DNA from: Nitrospira sp.
GTDB lineage: Bacteria > Nitrospirota > Nitrospiria > Nitrospirales > Nitrospiraceae
Length of the DNA: 64,000 bases
NCBI GenBank assembly: GCA_029194665.1
Contig: JARFXO010000001.1
Span: 620,001-684,000 of the forward strand
Direction of reading: 5' to 3'
Below the pieces are notes generated by a model, which saw nothing but the letters and a program-made list of their open reading frames with translations, had not been told where the DNA came from and made no database searches. Each line of letters opens with the position of its first letter. The first letter of the stretch is position 1. Of the stretch, positions 36,343 to 45,850 are shown piece after piece. Both the position numbers and the translations under genes were made by a program.

Positions 36343-36371
36343 CTTCCATTGCTGGCCGCTCTGTATATAAT
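36343..36371 (+). promoter_or_regulatory. Candidate promoter for slt
   Basis: A perfect TATAAT at 36366-36371 with a weak CTTCCA 17 nt upstream; slt starts 28 nt further on. Confidence 0.4.
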
Positions 36372-36398
36372 GAACAGGGCGGGCGTCGGCAGGCTGTC

Positions 36399-38702
36399 AT
36401 GAAAACCTGTAACAAGTGTCGTTCCATCGGTGGTTGCGCGCTGACGGTTGCGTCAGGTCTGGCACTCGTGCTCGGGTGTTTTCTCTCCAGCGACGGCTAT
36501 ACGGCGCAAGTTGAGATGTCCGAACAATCGACGGCCAATGGTTGTACGACTGCGGAAGATTGTTTCGCGGCGGCGGCCTGGCCGAAGGAGCGCCTGGGTC
36601 ACGCTTTGACGAAAGATCAAGTGGTGGCGCTCAAGCTGGAACGTCTCCGCACGGTCATGGAGGGATTTCCCGCCACGCAGTGGGCCAAGCGTGCCGGGCT
36701 GCTGTCTGGGGTGATTTTGATCGATCGAAATCCCGCCGGGGCTTTGCCATACCTTCGGGCAGCCCAGAGAGACTTTCTCGTACTCGATGATTATATTCGC
36801 TTCTGGATCGGAGAGGCTTTGCTGCGCTCCGGGGATGCCAAGGAGGCGGCCGGCATGTTTGAAGGGGTGTCGCAAGCGGTCCCAGATTCCAATCTTCTCA
36901 ATCAGGTGGCGCTCCGTGCCGGAGAAGCGTGGTATCAGGCGTCCAGCTGTCCAGAGGCGGTGTCCTGGTTCGTCAAGGCCGTCAATGTCAATGATAAGGA
37001 CGCGCAGATCCCTCAGGCCTGGTTGCGGTTGGCGTCTTGTTATCTTCGAGAGAGTCAATTGACGGAGGGACGAGAAACGCTGAAGCAGCTTTGGACGAAG
37101 TTTCCGCAGACAAAGGAAGCCAAGGAAGCCGAGACTCTGCTTAGGAGCAATATCGGTGGTGTGCCGTGGACTGTGATGCCCGACATGCATTATGAGCGTG
37201 CCCAGGCCTTCTTAGGGCAATCGCTCCATGCCGAAGCAATCGAGGAACTGAAAAAGTTCATGGCGCAAGACCCGTCCTCTCCACAGCGTATGGATGCCAA
37301 ACTCAAACTGGGAATCGCTCAGGTCCGGTTGAAGCTGTACGATCAGGCCCGCGACACCTTTCATGCCCTGACTGCTGAACAAGGCCCTCGGGCAGATGAA
37401 GCGACCGTATGGCTCGCGAGGGTCTATCTCAGACAGGGACTGGGGGAAAAGTTATTGGATCTGTGCCGGACGCTTTCGAAACGAACGATGACTCCGGAAC
37501 AGAAAGGACAGATCAATGCATTTGTCGGGACCTGGTTGGAAGATGAGGCGCGGTTCGATGAAGCGATCGCAAGGTATCGACAGGTGTCCAAGTTCGGAGA
37601 GCCGGCTTCTCAACGAGCAGAAGCCTACTGGCGGGAAGGGTGGGTGCTTTACCGAACGGCTCGTTATCGGGAGGCCATCACCGTGTGGCAGCAGATCGTC
37701 GATCAGAAGGACAGCGACTTTGAACCCCAGGCGCTCTACTGGATTGCCCGTTCCTACGGTCAAGTGGAAGATGTGAAGTCAAAAGAGGCGTTCGCATTGC
37801 TCTGTCAGCGCTTTCCGTACACCTACTACTGCCAGTTGGCGCGCGAACACACAGACCTGTCGGTTGCCGGGCAGACGAAACGGGAGGGTTCCGTCGTCGC
37901 TGCCTCGTCCGCTCAACCTGTTCCCGAGGTACCTCCCACATCGGGTCAGGACGATCAGACAAGTCATCGCATGCAGATCGAGCTACAGCCGGCGTACAGA
38001 CGGGCGGTGGAACTCAAGACACTCGGTCTCGATCACGATGCCGCCAGAGAGCTCAGCGCGTTGACGGATCGATATAGTCGTGATCCCGAAGTATTGGCGG
38101 CGTTATCGATGATGTTGAACGAGGTTGGTGCCTATCATCATGCCCTGCGCCTGGTGCGGTCTCGATTCCGTGAGAAGTTGGAGCGGACCGGCGGAACGGT
38201 CGCAGATGGACTTTGGAATGTGGCCTATCCAACCGGATTGATTCCCACGATTAAACTGTCGGGAGCCAGCGGGGTGGATCCGTTTCTCGTTGCCGCGATC
38301 ATTCGGGAAGAAAGTCAATATGATTGGAAGGCCGTCTCGCGTGTCGGGGCGATCGGATTGATGCAGGTCATGCCGGCCACCGCCAACGCCGTAGCGCAAC
38401 AGCACCGGCTTCCAAGCCTATCCCGGGAGGATTTGTTCGATCAAGAGATCAATATTCGGATCGGGACTCGGTATGCAGAGCAACTGTTTAAGCAGTTTGC
38501 GGGGAATGTGGTGCAGACGATCGCCGCGTACAATGCCGGCCCGATCGTTGTAGAGACCTGGGCGGCGGCCTATCGGGGACGGAGCGAGGATGAATTCGTT
38601 GAGTTGATCCAGTATCAGGAGACCAGACAATACGTCAAACGCGTACTGCGTAGCTACAAAGAATACCTGCGTCTGGCGGGGGATCCAAAGGCCTTTTCTT
38701 GA
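36399..38702 (+). CDS. slt: soluble lytic murein transglycosylase
   Basis: 767 residues. Lipoprotein-like signal (LTVASGLALVLGC). A long superhelical region of TPR-like repeats (about residues 60-560, for example AEAYWREGWVLYRTARYREAI) precedes a C-terminal Slt domain with catalytic glutamate IIREESQYDWKAVSRVGAIG, LMQVMPATA and IAAYNAGP. It cleaves the glycan strand to 1,6-anhydromuropeptides. The larger size than E. coli Slt70 comes from additional repeats. The stop codon overlaps the -35 box of the zapB promoter. Confidence 0.9.
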   Translation: MKTCNKCRSIGGCALTVASGLALVLGCFLSSDGYTAQVEMSEQSTANGCTTAEDCFAAAAWPKERLGHALTKDQVVALKLERLRTVMEGFPATQWAKRAGLLSGVILIDRNPAGALPYLRAAQRDFLVLDDYIRFWIGEALLRSGDAKEAAGMFEGVSQAVPDSNLLNQVALRAGEAWYQASSCPEAVSWFVKAVNVNDKDAQIPQAWLRLASCYLRESQLTEGRETLKQLWTKFPQTKEAKEAETLLRSNIGGVPWTVMPDMHYERAQAFLGQSLHAEAIEELKKFMAQDPSSPQRMDAKLKLGIAQVRLKLYDQARDTFHALTAEQGPRADEATVWLARVYLRQGLGEKLLDLCRTLSKRTMTPEQKGQINAFVGTWLEDEARFDEAIARYRQVSKFGEPASQRAEAYWREGWVLYRTARYREAITVWQQIVDQKDSDFEPQALYWIARSYGQVEDVKSKEAFALLCQRFPYTYYCQLAREHTDLSVAGQTKREGSVVAASSAQPVPEVPPTSGQDDQTSHRMQIELQPAYRRAVELKTLGLDHDAARELSALTDRYSRDPEVLAALSMMLNEVGAYHHALRLVRSRFREKLERTGGTVADGLWNVAYPTGLIPTIKLSGASGVDPFLVAAIIREESQYDWKAVSRVGAIGLMQVMPATANAVAQQHRLPSLSREDLFDQEINIRIGTRYAEQLFKQFAGNVVQTIAAYNAGPIVVETWAAAYRGRSEDEFVELIQYQETRQYVKRVLRSYKEYLRLAGDPKAFS

Positions 38703-38727
38703 CAAGATCTTGTGAAGTTTCTATAGT
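38699..38727 (+). promoter_or_regulatory. Sigma70-type promoter for zapB-zapA
   Basis: TTGACA at 38699-38704, 17 nt spacer, TATAGT at 38722-38727: near-consensus. The -35 contains the slt stop codon, and the expected start site is about 35 nt before zapB. Confidence 0.75.
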
Positions 38728-38768
38728 GCGCCCAAATCCGTAGGGGCAATAGCGCAGAGGGGTTGATT

Positions 38769-39023
38769 ATGGACTTGGATCGACTTGATGCATTGGAAAC
38801 CCGAATTCGTGACTTGGTGAAGCTCGTTCAAGAGCTCAAACGAGGGAATGCGCTCTTGGAGGAGGAGCTCAAGGCGGCGCGCCAGCGGCTGGCTGCCCAG
38901 GATGATATGAACCGCAAATGGGAAAAGGAGCGACTGGACATCAAGGTGCGAATCGAAAAAGTCATGAATGAAATGGAGCTGTTGGAATGTGTCGAAGACC
39001 CTAAGGAGGTGGCCATTGACTAA
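38769..39023 (+). CDS. zapB: ZapB-like coiled-coil cell division protein
   Basis: 84 residues almost entirely coiled coil (LDALETRIRDLVKLVQELKRG, ALLEEELKAARQRLAAQDD). Size, composition and its position directly before zapA identify it as the ZapB-type partner of the Z-ring. ATG 38769 follows AGAGGGG. Confidence 0.75.
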   Translation: MDLDRLDALETRIRDLVKLVQELKRGNALLEEELKAARQRLAAQDDMNRKWEKERLDIKVRIEKVMNEMELLECVEDPKEVAID

Positions 39024-39312
39024 GACCATTGATGTAGAAATTTATGGCCAACGATATGCGATCACGGGAGATGGCGATGATGCCTATATCCGACGGCTGG
39101 CACATTTCGTCGACGATCATATGAAACATTTGGCGGAAGGGATGAAGACGACGACTCCATCGAAGTTGGCGGTGCTGACGGCGATCAATCTTGCCCATCA
39201 GTTGTTTGAGTCTGAGAAAAAGAGGGTCCAAGGGGAGGCCGATGTCGAACAGCGGATGGTCACGTTGATGCAATCGATCGATGAGCAGATGCCGGCCTCG
39301 CTCTTCCGATAA
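39016..39312 (+). CDS. zapA: cell division protein ZapA
   Basis: 98 residues: TKTIDVEIYGQRYAITGDGDDAYIRRLAHFVDDHM followed by a C-terminal coiled coil, the ZapA pattern. It bundles FtsZ filaments. The start is TTG 39016, set by a perfect AAGGAGGTGG 4 nt upstream and by the ZapA N-terminus; the gene thus begins within the last codons of zapB. Confidence 0.88.
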   Translation: MTKTIDVEIYGQRYAITGDGDDAYIRRLAHFVDDHMKHLAEGMKTTTPSKLAVLTAINLAHQLFESEKKRVQGEADVEQRMVTLMQSIDEQMPASLFR

Positions 39313-39323
39313 GGTGACGCGCC

Positions 39324-39352
39324 TTGCTTTCAAAGAGTCCCTTTGTTATCAT
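39324..39352 (+). promoter_or_regulatory. Candidate promoter after zapA
   Basis: TTGCTT, 17 nt, TATCAT. Could drive the RNA at 39504-39678 and/or rny. Confidence 0.3.
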
Positions 39353-39503
39353 GCAGATGTGTGAGTGTGTCGATGGATTGGAAAGGATAAACTCGTAGGA
39401 TCGTTGATTTGTTGGAAACGAAACAATGTGAGAACAACAGAGAACGTTTGGATCATGGGGTACGAAGGGTTGGTTTAGTGGATACTCATGGTGCAGGTCG
39501 TGC

Positions 39504-39678
39504 TCAGTCAAGGGTTTCTATGTGCCAGGCGACGGCCTGGTGCGTCGTATGAGGATGTCCGACAACTACCATCCGGACGCCATGAGTCTTTACCACCAGC
39601 ACCTGTTTCAATAACTGATTCCCTCCGGCGGCTGACAGGTGGAAACCGACAGTCGTGGACAACAGCGTACCCTGACGA
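39504..39678 (+). ncRNA. ssrS: Probable 6S RNA
   Basis: The 509-nt gap between zapA and rny has no gene but can fold into a rod of about 175 nt: GTCA-A-GGGT (39507-39515) pairs with ACCC-TGAC (39669-39676), with inner pairings GGTTTC/GAAACC and a terminal hairpin GTCCG/CGGAC near 39558-39577. Length, a long interrupted hairpin and position immediately after zapA match 6S RNA, the sigma70-holoenzyme binding regulator. Ends are approximate, and the conserved sequence was not confirmed by a covariance model. Confidence 0.5.
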
Positions 39679-39821
39679 TCTCTTGTGTTTCCAAATAACA
39701 CGATTCGCAGTCTCCTGAGTCTCTCCTCTTCACCCCACATCGTGTTCGTGCCGATTAACTTGATCTGTGACTAGGCGCCAGGAGCGGCTTGAGCTGATCC
39801 GAAGCCTTTCAAGAGAAGGGG

Positions 39822-41402
39822 GTGACTCCCATTTCAACCTCAATTGTCATGTACATCATGTTGTCGGGGATTTTCGGTGCCGTTATTGGTATAGGGCTAT
39901 TTGTGCTCCTGCGTCGTCGCATGACTGGTGCCAAGCAGGCTGAGGCGGAAGAGCTGGCCAAGCAGGTGGTGCAGAACGCACAACGAGAGGCAGAGAATGT
40001 TCTCAAGGAAGCCAGGTTTGAAGCCAGGAATCTCGCGTTTCAAGCGAAGTCCGAATTCGAGCAAGAGCAGAAAACCAAGCTTGGTGAACTTTCAGCGATG
40101 GAAAAGCGTCTCATCCAGCGGGAAGGAGGGCTTGACGGGAAACTCGCCGCCATAGAGAAGCGCGAGGGTGAGTCCCGGAAGCGGGAGGTGGATTTCGCAA
40201 AACGAGAGGAGGGGCTTGCGGCCAAAGAGTCTGCCTGTGCCAAGGCCGAACGCGAGCATCGCGAGGCGCTGGAACGGGTAGCCGGGATGACGGCCGATGA
40301 AGCGAAGAAACAATTGATCCTCGAAATGGAATCGCAGGCACGGCTCGATGCCGTAGGCATTGCCAAGCGAACGATCGAAGAGGCCCGTGAGACTGCGGAA
40401 CGGGAAGCTCGAGAGATCATCACCACGTCGATTCAACGCGTCGTGCGTGATTATGTGTCGGAATCAACGATCTCGGTGGTTCCCATTCCAAACGATGCCA
40501 TGAAAGGCCGAATCATCGGCAGGGAAGGACGGAATATCCGTGCCCTTGAAGCGGCGACGGGCATTGATTTGATCATCGATGAAACCCCTGAAGCAGTGAT
40601 TATCTCGGGATTTGATCCATTGCGGCGCGAGATCGCCAAAGTGTCGCTGGAACGCCTGATGCACGATGGCCGTATTCATCCCACGCGAATCGAGGAAATC
40701 GTCGAAAAGGTGAAGATCGACATCGATAAGCTGATGTATGAGGAGGCCGAGAAGATCACCTTTGAACTGGGCCTTTCAGATTTTCACCCGGAGTTGATCA
40801 AAGTGTTGGGGCGCCTCAAGTATCGCACGAGCTACGGGCAAAATAACCTGTATCATGCCCGCGAGGCGTCGTACATTTGCGGCATCATGGCGTCGGAGTT
40901 GGGTCTCGACGTCAGATTGGCTCGGCGAGGCGCTTTGCTGCACGACATCGGCAAGGCGGTCAGCCATGAAGAAGAGGGGCCGCATGCCATGCTGGGGGCT
41001 GAAATCGCCAAGAAATACGGCGAATCTCCCAAGATTGTCAATGCGATTGCCGCACATCATGAGCAGGTGGACCCGATCTGTCCGGAGAGTGTCTTGGTGG
41101 CGGCTGCTGAGGCGTTGTCGGCGGCACGGCCCGGTGCGCGGCGGGAAGCGCTGGAGTCTTACGTGAAACGGCTGGAAAAGCTGGAATCGCTGGCGACCGG
41201 ACATAAGGGAGTGCAGAAGGCGTACGCGATCCAAGCTGGGCGTGAAATTCGTGTCATTGTGAGACAAGAGGACATCACGGATGCCGAGTCGTTCCAGCTT
41301 TCACGTGAACTTGCCAAGAAGATCGAACAGGAGTTGACCTATCCGGGACAGATCAAGGTCACGGTCATCCGAGAAAGCCGATACGTGGAATACGCCAAGT
41401 GA
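39822..41402 (+). CDS. rny: ribonuclease Y
   Basis: 526-residue membrane endoribonuclease that initiates mRNA decay. N-terminal transmembrane helix (MYIMLSGIFGAVIGIGLFVLL), a long coiled coil, a KH domain (GRIIGREGRNIRALEAATG) and an HD domain with HDIGKAVSHE. The start is GTG 39822 behind AGAAGGGG or ATG 39849 just before the helix. Its stop overlaps the ymdB start. Confidence 0.94.
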   Translation: MTPISTSIVMYIMLSGIFGAVIGIGLFVLLRRRMTGAKQAEAEELAKQVVQNAQREAENVLKEARFEARNLAFQAKSEFEQEQKTKLGELSAMEKRLIQREGGLDGKLAAIEKREGESRKREVDFAKREEGLAAKESACAKAEREHREALERVAGMTADEAKKQLILEMESQARLDAVGIAKRTIEEARETAEREAREIITTSIQRVVRDYVSESTISVVPIPNDAMKGRIIGREGRNIRALEAATGIDLIIDETPEAVIISGFDPLRREIAKVSLERLMHDGRIHPTRIEEIVEKVKIDIDKLMYEEAEKITFELGLSDFHPELIKVLGRLKYRTSYGQNNLYHAREASYICGIMASELGLDVRLARRGALLHDIGKAVSHEEEGPHAMLGAEIAKKYGESPKIVNAIAAHHEQVDPICPESVLVAAAEALSAARPGARREALESYVKRLEKLESLATGHKGVQKAYAIQAGREIRVIVRQEDITDAESFQLSRELAKKIEQELTYPGQIKVTVIRESRYVEYAK

Positions 41403-42178
41403 AGATCCTATGTATCGGGGACATCATGGGGGAGCCTGGGCGCCGGGCTGTCGCCAGGACGGTGCCTCGGCTGATCGGACAGCATCGTATCGATGCGGTC
41501 ATCGCCAACGGGGAAAATCTGGCCGGAGGGTTCGGGGTCACACCGGAGTTGGCTGAAGAGCTGTTCGAAGCAGGCATTTCGGTCATCACCACCGGCAATC
41601 ACGCCTGGGATAAGAAGGAGGTGGTCGGGTACTTTTCTCGGGAGCCCCGGTTGTTGCGTCCGGCGAATTATCCGGCGGGAGTCCCTGGAAACGGGAGTGT
41701 CGTCATTGAAACCGCAGGCGGCGAACGGCTGGCCATATTACAGCTGATGGGTCGGGTGTATATGCCGACAATCGATTGTCCGTTTCAGACGGCGAAACGC
41801 GAGTTGTCACGCTTGAAGCGGGAGACCTCCGCGATCGTGGTCGACATGCATGCGGAAGCCACATCTGAAAAAATGGCTATGGGTCATTTCCTTGATGGGG
41901 AGGTGGTCGCTGTCGTCGGGACGCACACGCATGTGCAGACTGCGGATGAACAAATCCTGCCGAAGGGCACTGCGTACATCACGGATATCGGCATGACGGG
42001 ACCGTTCCATTCGGTGATCGGAGTCAAGAAAGAACTGGCGATAGAGAAATTTTTGACCGGCATGCCGAGACGATTTGAAGTCGCCTCAGGGCTCTCGGTG
42101 TTTTGTGCGGTCTTGCTCGACCTTGATCCGCGCTTGGGCAAGGCGGTAGCATTCGAACGGATCCGCCTCATGGATTAA
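41399..42178 (+). CDS. ymdB: YmdB-type metallophosphoesterase (TIGR00282)
   Basis: 259 residues with GDIMGEPGRR, NGENLAGGFG, TGNHAWDKKE, DMHAEATSEKMA and GTHTHVQTAD, the metal-binding motifs of the YmdB/2',3'-cyclic nucleotide phosphodiesterase group. Usual genomic partner of rny and thought to act in the same RNA pathway. GTG start overlapping the rny stop codon. Confidence 0.9.
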   Translation: MKILCIGDIMGEPGRRAVARTVPRLIGQHRIDAVIANGENLAGGFGVTPELAEELFEAGISVITTGNHAWDKKEVVGYFSREPRLLRPANYPAGVPGNGSVVIETAGGERLAILQLMGRVYMPTIDCPFQTAKRELSRLKRETSAIVVDMHAEATSEKMAMGHFLDGEVVAVVGTHTHVQTADEQILPKGTAYITDIGMTGPFHSVIGVKKELAIEKFLTGMPRRFEVASGLSVFCAVLLDLDPRLGKAVAFERIRLMD

Positions 42179-42246
42179 GCGGAACATCGAATGAGGGTTC
42201 GGGTCCCCACAATAGCATCGTCGCGATCCGTGAGTGCCGCACGGGC

Positions 42247-43647
42247 TTGAGAAGGAGAGGACTCACGAATACCCACGCCCATCCGTCCCGTATTGCGCTC
42301 GACTCGACATCGAGGCAGATTCTCACCGTCTCAGAACTGACAACCATGGTTCGGGCCTCCCTGGAAACTAACTTTGCCGAGCTGTGGCTCGAAGGGGAAA
42401 TTTCGAACCTGCGCGCACCAGCTTCCGGCCATCTTTACTGTACACTCAAGGACCAGTCGAGTCAGATTCGGGCGGTGATCTTCCGTTCCGCGGCGGTTCG
42501 TTTGCGGTTCGGCCTTGAGGAGGGGCTGCATGTCGTCGTGCGGGGGCGGCTTTCGGTATATGAACCGCGAGGTGAGTACCAGGTTATTCTCGATCATCTT
42601 GAACCCAAAGGGCGGGGTGCCCTCCAGTTCGCGTTTGAGCAACTGAAGCGTCGCCTGGAAGCCGAAGGACTTTTCGATAGGGAGGGCAAGCAACCACTAC
42701 CGATGTTCCCGCGGACCGTTGGAATCGTGACCTCGCCGACCGGAGCGGCAGTTCGGGATCTGATCACCCTGTTGCACCGTCGCTGTCCTATCTTGAACAT
42801 CATCATCGCGCCTGTCCAGGTGCAGGGGCCTGGATCGGCTGAACAAATCACAGCAGCGATTCAGACCTTGAACAAACTCGGCCTAGTCGATGTGATGATC
42901 ATCGGCCGAGGCGGTGGATCAATGGAAGATCTGTGGAGCTTCAACGACGAAGCGGTCGTACGAGCCATCGCTGCGTCACGGGTCCCCATCGTATCAGCTG
43001 TTGGACATGAGACCGATGTGACGCTGGCCGACTTTGCGGCAGATGTACGTGCCCCGACGCCGTCCGCTGCGGCCGAAATAGTTGCCCCACTGTTGACGGG
43101 GATCGTTGAACGGCTGAGCATGCTCACCGCTCGCTGTCGGCAAGTCATAAGCTCGCGATGCCTTGAGCAGCATCAGCGGCTTGAGCTTTTGCTCGCTCAG
43201 ATGGACAACCTCCGGTTTAAGGTCCTCAAGGAAGTTCAGCGGGTGGATGGCGCCGTGGCAGGCATGCGAGAAGCAGTCCGCGCTCGGCTGAGGCGAGCGA
43301 TGGTGAATGTGCATGGATGGACGCAAGCTCTGGCGGCGAAGAGTCCGGCGCTTCAAGTGCATCGGGATCTGGTGATTGTTCCACAGTTGAGGTCGCGTTT
43401 GATCGCTGCCATGAACTATGGTCTCAAGCGAAAGGCCGAGCAAACCCATGCCTATATCGGCCGATCTCACGGACTCAGCCCTCTTGCTGTTCTCGGTCGA
43501 GGTTATGGAATTCTCGAGACGATGCCTGGACGCCGAATCATTCGGGATGTTGGACAGGTCTCCGTCGGTGAAGAGATTCTGGCACGTCTGGCCCGAGGGC
43601 AGCTCCGATGCACGGTGGAAGAAGTCGGGTTGGATCCATTGTTTTAA
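42247..43647 (+). CDS. xseA: exodeoxyribonuclease VII large subunit
   Basis: Up to 466 residues. OB-fold domain (ILTVSELTTMVRASLETNFAE, LWLEGEISNLRAPASGHLYCTLKD) and the catalytic domain with VGIVTSPTGAAVRDL, IIGRGGGSMEDLWSFN and AVGHETDVTLADFAAD. No ATG or GTG exists before the OB fold. The TTG at 42247 has no ribosome site, while AAGGAGAGG at 42252-42260 points to the ACG at 42265 as a possible non-standard start. Confidence 0.9.
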   Translation: MRRRGLTNTHAHPSRIALDSTSRQILTVSELTTMVRASLETNFAELWLEGEISNLRAPASGHLYCTLKDQSSQIRAVIFRSAAVRLRFGLEEGLHVVVRGRLSVYEPRGEYQVILDHLEPKGRGALQFAFEQLKRRLEAEGLFDREGKQPLPMFPRTVGIVTSPTGAAVRDLITLLHRRCPILNIIIAPVQVQGPGSAEQITAAIQTLNKLGLVDVMIIGRGGGSMEDLWSFNDEAVVRAIAASRVPIVSAVGHETDVTLADFAADVRAPTPSAAAEIVAPLLTGIVERLSMLTARCRQVISSRCLEQHQRLELLLAQMDNLRFKVLKEVQRVDGAVAGMREAVRARLRRAMVNVHGWTQALAAKSPALQVHRDLVIVPQLRSRLIAAMNYGLKRKAEQTHAYIGRSHGLSPLAVLGRGYGILETMPGRRIIRDVGQVSVGEEILARLARGQLRCTVEEVGLDPLF

Positions 43648-43705
43648 AAGCCGGCCGAGACTTCGTTATAATGGGCTGCTCGTTGGATGCATAAAGGAGA
43701 TTGTC

Positions 43706-43963
43706 GTGGCTGGGGTGAAGTTTGAACAAGCGATGGCTAGACTGGAAGCCATTGTGGGGGAGTTAGAAAAGGGAGATTTGCCGCTCGATGAATCGTTGAA
43801 GATTTTCGAGGAAGGTATTCGGTTGTCGAAGAATTGTCTAAAAGTATTGGAAGAGGCTGAGCGAAAAGTCGAAGTGCTCGTTCAGGATACGAATGGGAAA
43901 AAACAGCTACGCGCCTTCACCTCCGATGACAATGCTGTACTAGGTTCGGCTGAGGATCCATAA
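43706..43963 (+). CDS. xseB: exodeoxyribonuclease VII small subunit
   Basis: 85 residues with the XseB pattern FEQAMARLEAIVGELEKGDLPLDESLKIFEEGIRL. GTG 43706 is supported by AAGGAG 6 nt upstream. Forms the nuclease with XseA encoded 60 nt upstream. Confidence 0.93.
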   Translation: MAGVKFEQAMARLEAIVGELEKGDLPLDESLKIFEEGIRLSKNCLKVLEEAERKVEVLVQDTNGKKQLRAFTSDDNAVLGSAEDP

Positions 43964-44018
43964 CAGGTCGTTCTTCTGATCCTCGCTCTCTTCGCAGCGT
44001 TTCCTCATTTTAGTGCTC

Positions 44019-44789
44019 ATGGGTACGAAAGTACGAAGCCAGAAGGATCGTTGTGATCATGTGTTAACGGCTCAGGGATTGGTGCAGAGTCGAGATGCCG
44101 CAGCCCGGAAGATTCTTGCGGGTGAGGTCAAAAGCAACGGGGCGGTCATCGACAAACCGTCCAGGCTGATTCCCATCGATGCGGTCATCGAGATCATGGG
44201 AGGAAGCAAGCCGTTCGTCAGCCGAGGCGGCGAAAAACTGGAGGCGGCCCTGGGCTCAGGCTCGATCGACCCTCAAGGACTGATCTGTCTCGATGTCGGA
44301 TGTTCAACCGGAGGGTTCACCGACTGTTTGCTCCAAAGAGGGGCTGCGAGAGTCTACGCGGTTGACGTGGGGTACGGTCAGTTCGATTGGCGGCTCCGGC
44401 AAGATCCACGCGTCGTACTGATCGAGAGGACCAACATTCGTCATATGCCTCTTTCTGCCGTCCCGGAACCGATCCATCTGGTCGTCATCGATGTCTCTTT
44501 TATTTCCTTAACCAAGGTTCTTCCGCCTATCACGCAGTTTCTCCGACCCGAGGCGCACATCATCGCCTTGATCAAGCCTCAGTTTGAAGTGGGTAAAGGT
44601 CAAGTCGGTCGGGGCGGCGTCGTGCGCGATGACGCACAGCGGGAGGAGGCCGCCCAGAGAGTGTTACGGTTTGCGAGGGAGATGGGATTGCAGACCGTGA
44701 GGACCGTTGCGTCGCCGGTCAAAGGGAAAAAGGGCAATCAGGAAATATTAGCAATCTTTGAGTACAACATATCATTTCGTGGTATGTAA
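44019..44789 (+). CDS. tlyA: TlyA family rRNA 2'-O-methyltransferase
   Basis: 256 residues: N-terminal S4 RNA-binding domain (RCDHVLTAQGLVQSRDAAARKI) and FtsJ-type methyltransferase (FVSRGGEKLEAAL, CLDVGCSTGGFTDCLL, VVIDVSFISL, IKPQFEVG). It methylates ribosomal RNA cytidines in mycobacteria; older name hemolysin A. ATG 44019 or GTG 44013. The ispA and dxs genes often found between xseB and tlyA are absent. Confidence 0.9.
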   Translation: MGTKVRSQKDRCDHVLTAQGLVQSRDAAARKILAGEVKSNGAVIDKPSRLIPIDAVIEIMGGSKPFVSRGGEKLEAALGSGSIDPQGLICLDVGCSTGGFTDCLLQRGAARVYAVDVGYGQFDWRLRQDPRVVLIERTNIRHMPLSAVPEPIHLVVIDVSFISLTKVLPPITQFLRPEAHIIALIKPQFEVGKGQVGRGGVVRDDAQREEAAQRVLRFAREMGLQTVRTVASPVKGKKGNQEILAIFEYNISFRGM

Positions 44790-44828
44790 GGAATGTCGTA
44801 ACTGCTGAGAGTTCATTCAGGAGGGCCA

Positions 44829-45752
44829 ATGAAAGTACTCGTGACGGGCGGCGCAGGTTTTATCGGGTCTCATGTGGTGGACCGCCTCGTTGAAGAGGGG
44901 CACCAAGTCGTCGTCGTCGACAATCTGTCCACCGGAAAGCGGAAGCGTGTCAACCGTGCGGCGAGTCTATACAAGACCGACATTACCAGCTGGCGTCTTG
45001 AACGGGTCTTTCGGAATGAACGGCCCAACATCGTCCTCCACCTTGCAGCTCAGATCAGCGTTCGCCGTTCGGTAGATGACCCGGTGTTTGATGCGCAGGT
45101 CAACGTCTTGGGAACCATGAATGTGTTGCAACAAGCGGTTCGGTATGGTTGCCGAAAGGTCGTGTTCTCCTCGTCCGGTGGCGCGATCTATGGTGAACAG
45201 GAGACCTTTCCTGCAGCTGAAGCTCACGTCACGAAGCCACTGTCACCCTATGGCATCAGTAAGCTGTGCGGAGAACATTACTTGTCCTACTTCCAGCGGA
45301 CAAGCGGGATTCCGGTAGTCAGCCTACGGTACGCCAACGTGTATGGACCGCGGCAGGACCCAGAGGGGGAAGCAGGTGTCGTCGCCATCTTCATCCAAAA
45401 GATGTTGAACGGTGAACAGCCCATTATTAATGGAAATGGGCGACAAAGTCGTGATTTCGTGTTCGTCGAGGATGTGGCGGAAGCCAACCTGGCAGCCATG
45501 GGTCAGGATGCCCACGGAGTCTATAACGTCGGAACCGGGACCGAGACATCCGTAAACGAATTGTTCCGCGTGCTGGCTGGTCTGACCGGTTCCAGCGCCA
45601 AAGAAGTCCACGGACCAGCCAAGCTTGGCGAACAGATTCGCAGCGTGGTTGACCCGTCCAGGATCAAACAGGAACTTGGGTGGGAGGTCAAGGTGGACCT
45701 TGCGGAGGGGCTGAAGCAGACGGTGGAGTTTTTCCAGGGGAAAAGCGGATAG
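44829..45752 (+). CDS. NAD-dependent epimerase (GalE-like extended SDR)
   Basis: 307 residues; Rossmann motif TGGAGFIGSH, DNLSTGKRK, LHLAAQISVRRS, the catalytic SPYGISKLCGEHY (YxxxK) and YANVYGPRQDPEGEAGVVAIF. Probable UDP-glucose 4-epimerase or UDP-glucuronate epimerase type; the exact sugar cannot be told. CAGGAGGG precedes the ATG. Confidence 0.87.
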   Translation: MKVLVTGGAGFIGSHVVDRLVEEGHQVVVVDNLSTGKRKRVNRAASLYKTDITSWRLERVFRNERPNIVLHLAAQISVRRSVDDPVFDAQVNVLGTMNVLQQAVRYGCRKVVFSSSGGAIYGEQETFPAAEAHVTKPLSPYGISKLCGEHYLSYFQRTSGIPVVSLRYANVYGPRQDPEGEAGVVAIFIQKMLNGEQPIINGNGRQSRDFVFVEDVAEANLAAMGQDAHGVYNVGTGTETSVNELFRVLAGLTGSSAKEVHGPAKLGEQIRSVVDPSRIKQELGWEVKVDLAEGLKQTVEFFQGKSG

Positions 45753-45850
45753 TGTCCGTCACTGGAACGCGAAAGCGCAGTTCGCGAGCCAAACGCTCTT
45801 TCGAACTCCATCGGGAACGCTTCACCATCGACCATCAAACTTTGACCGTA

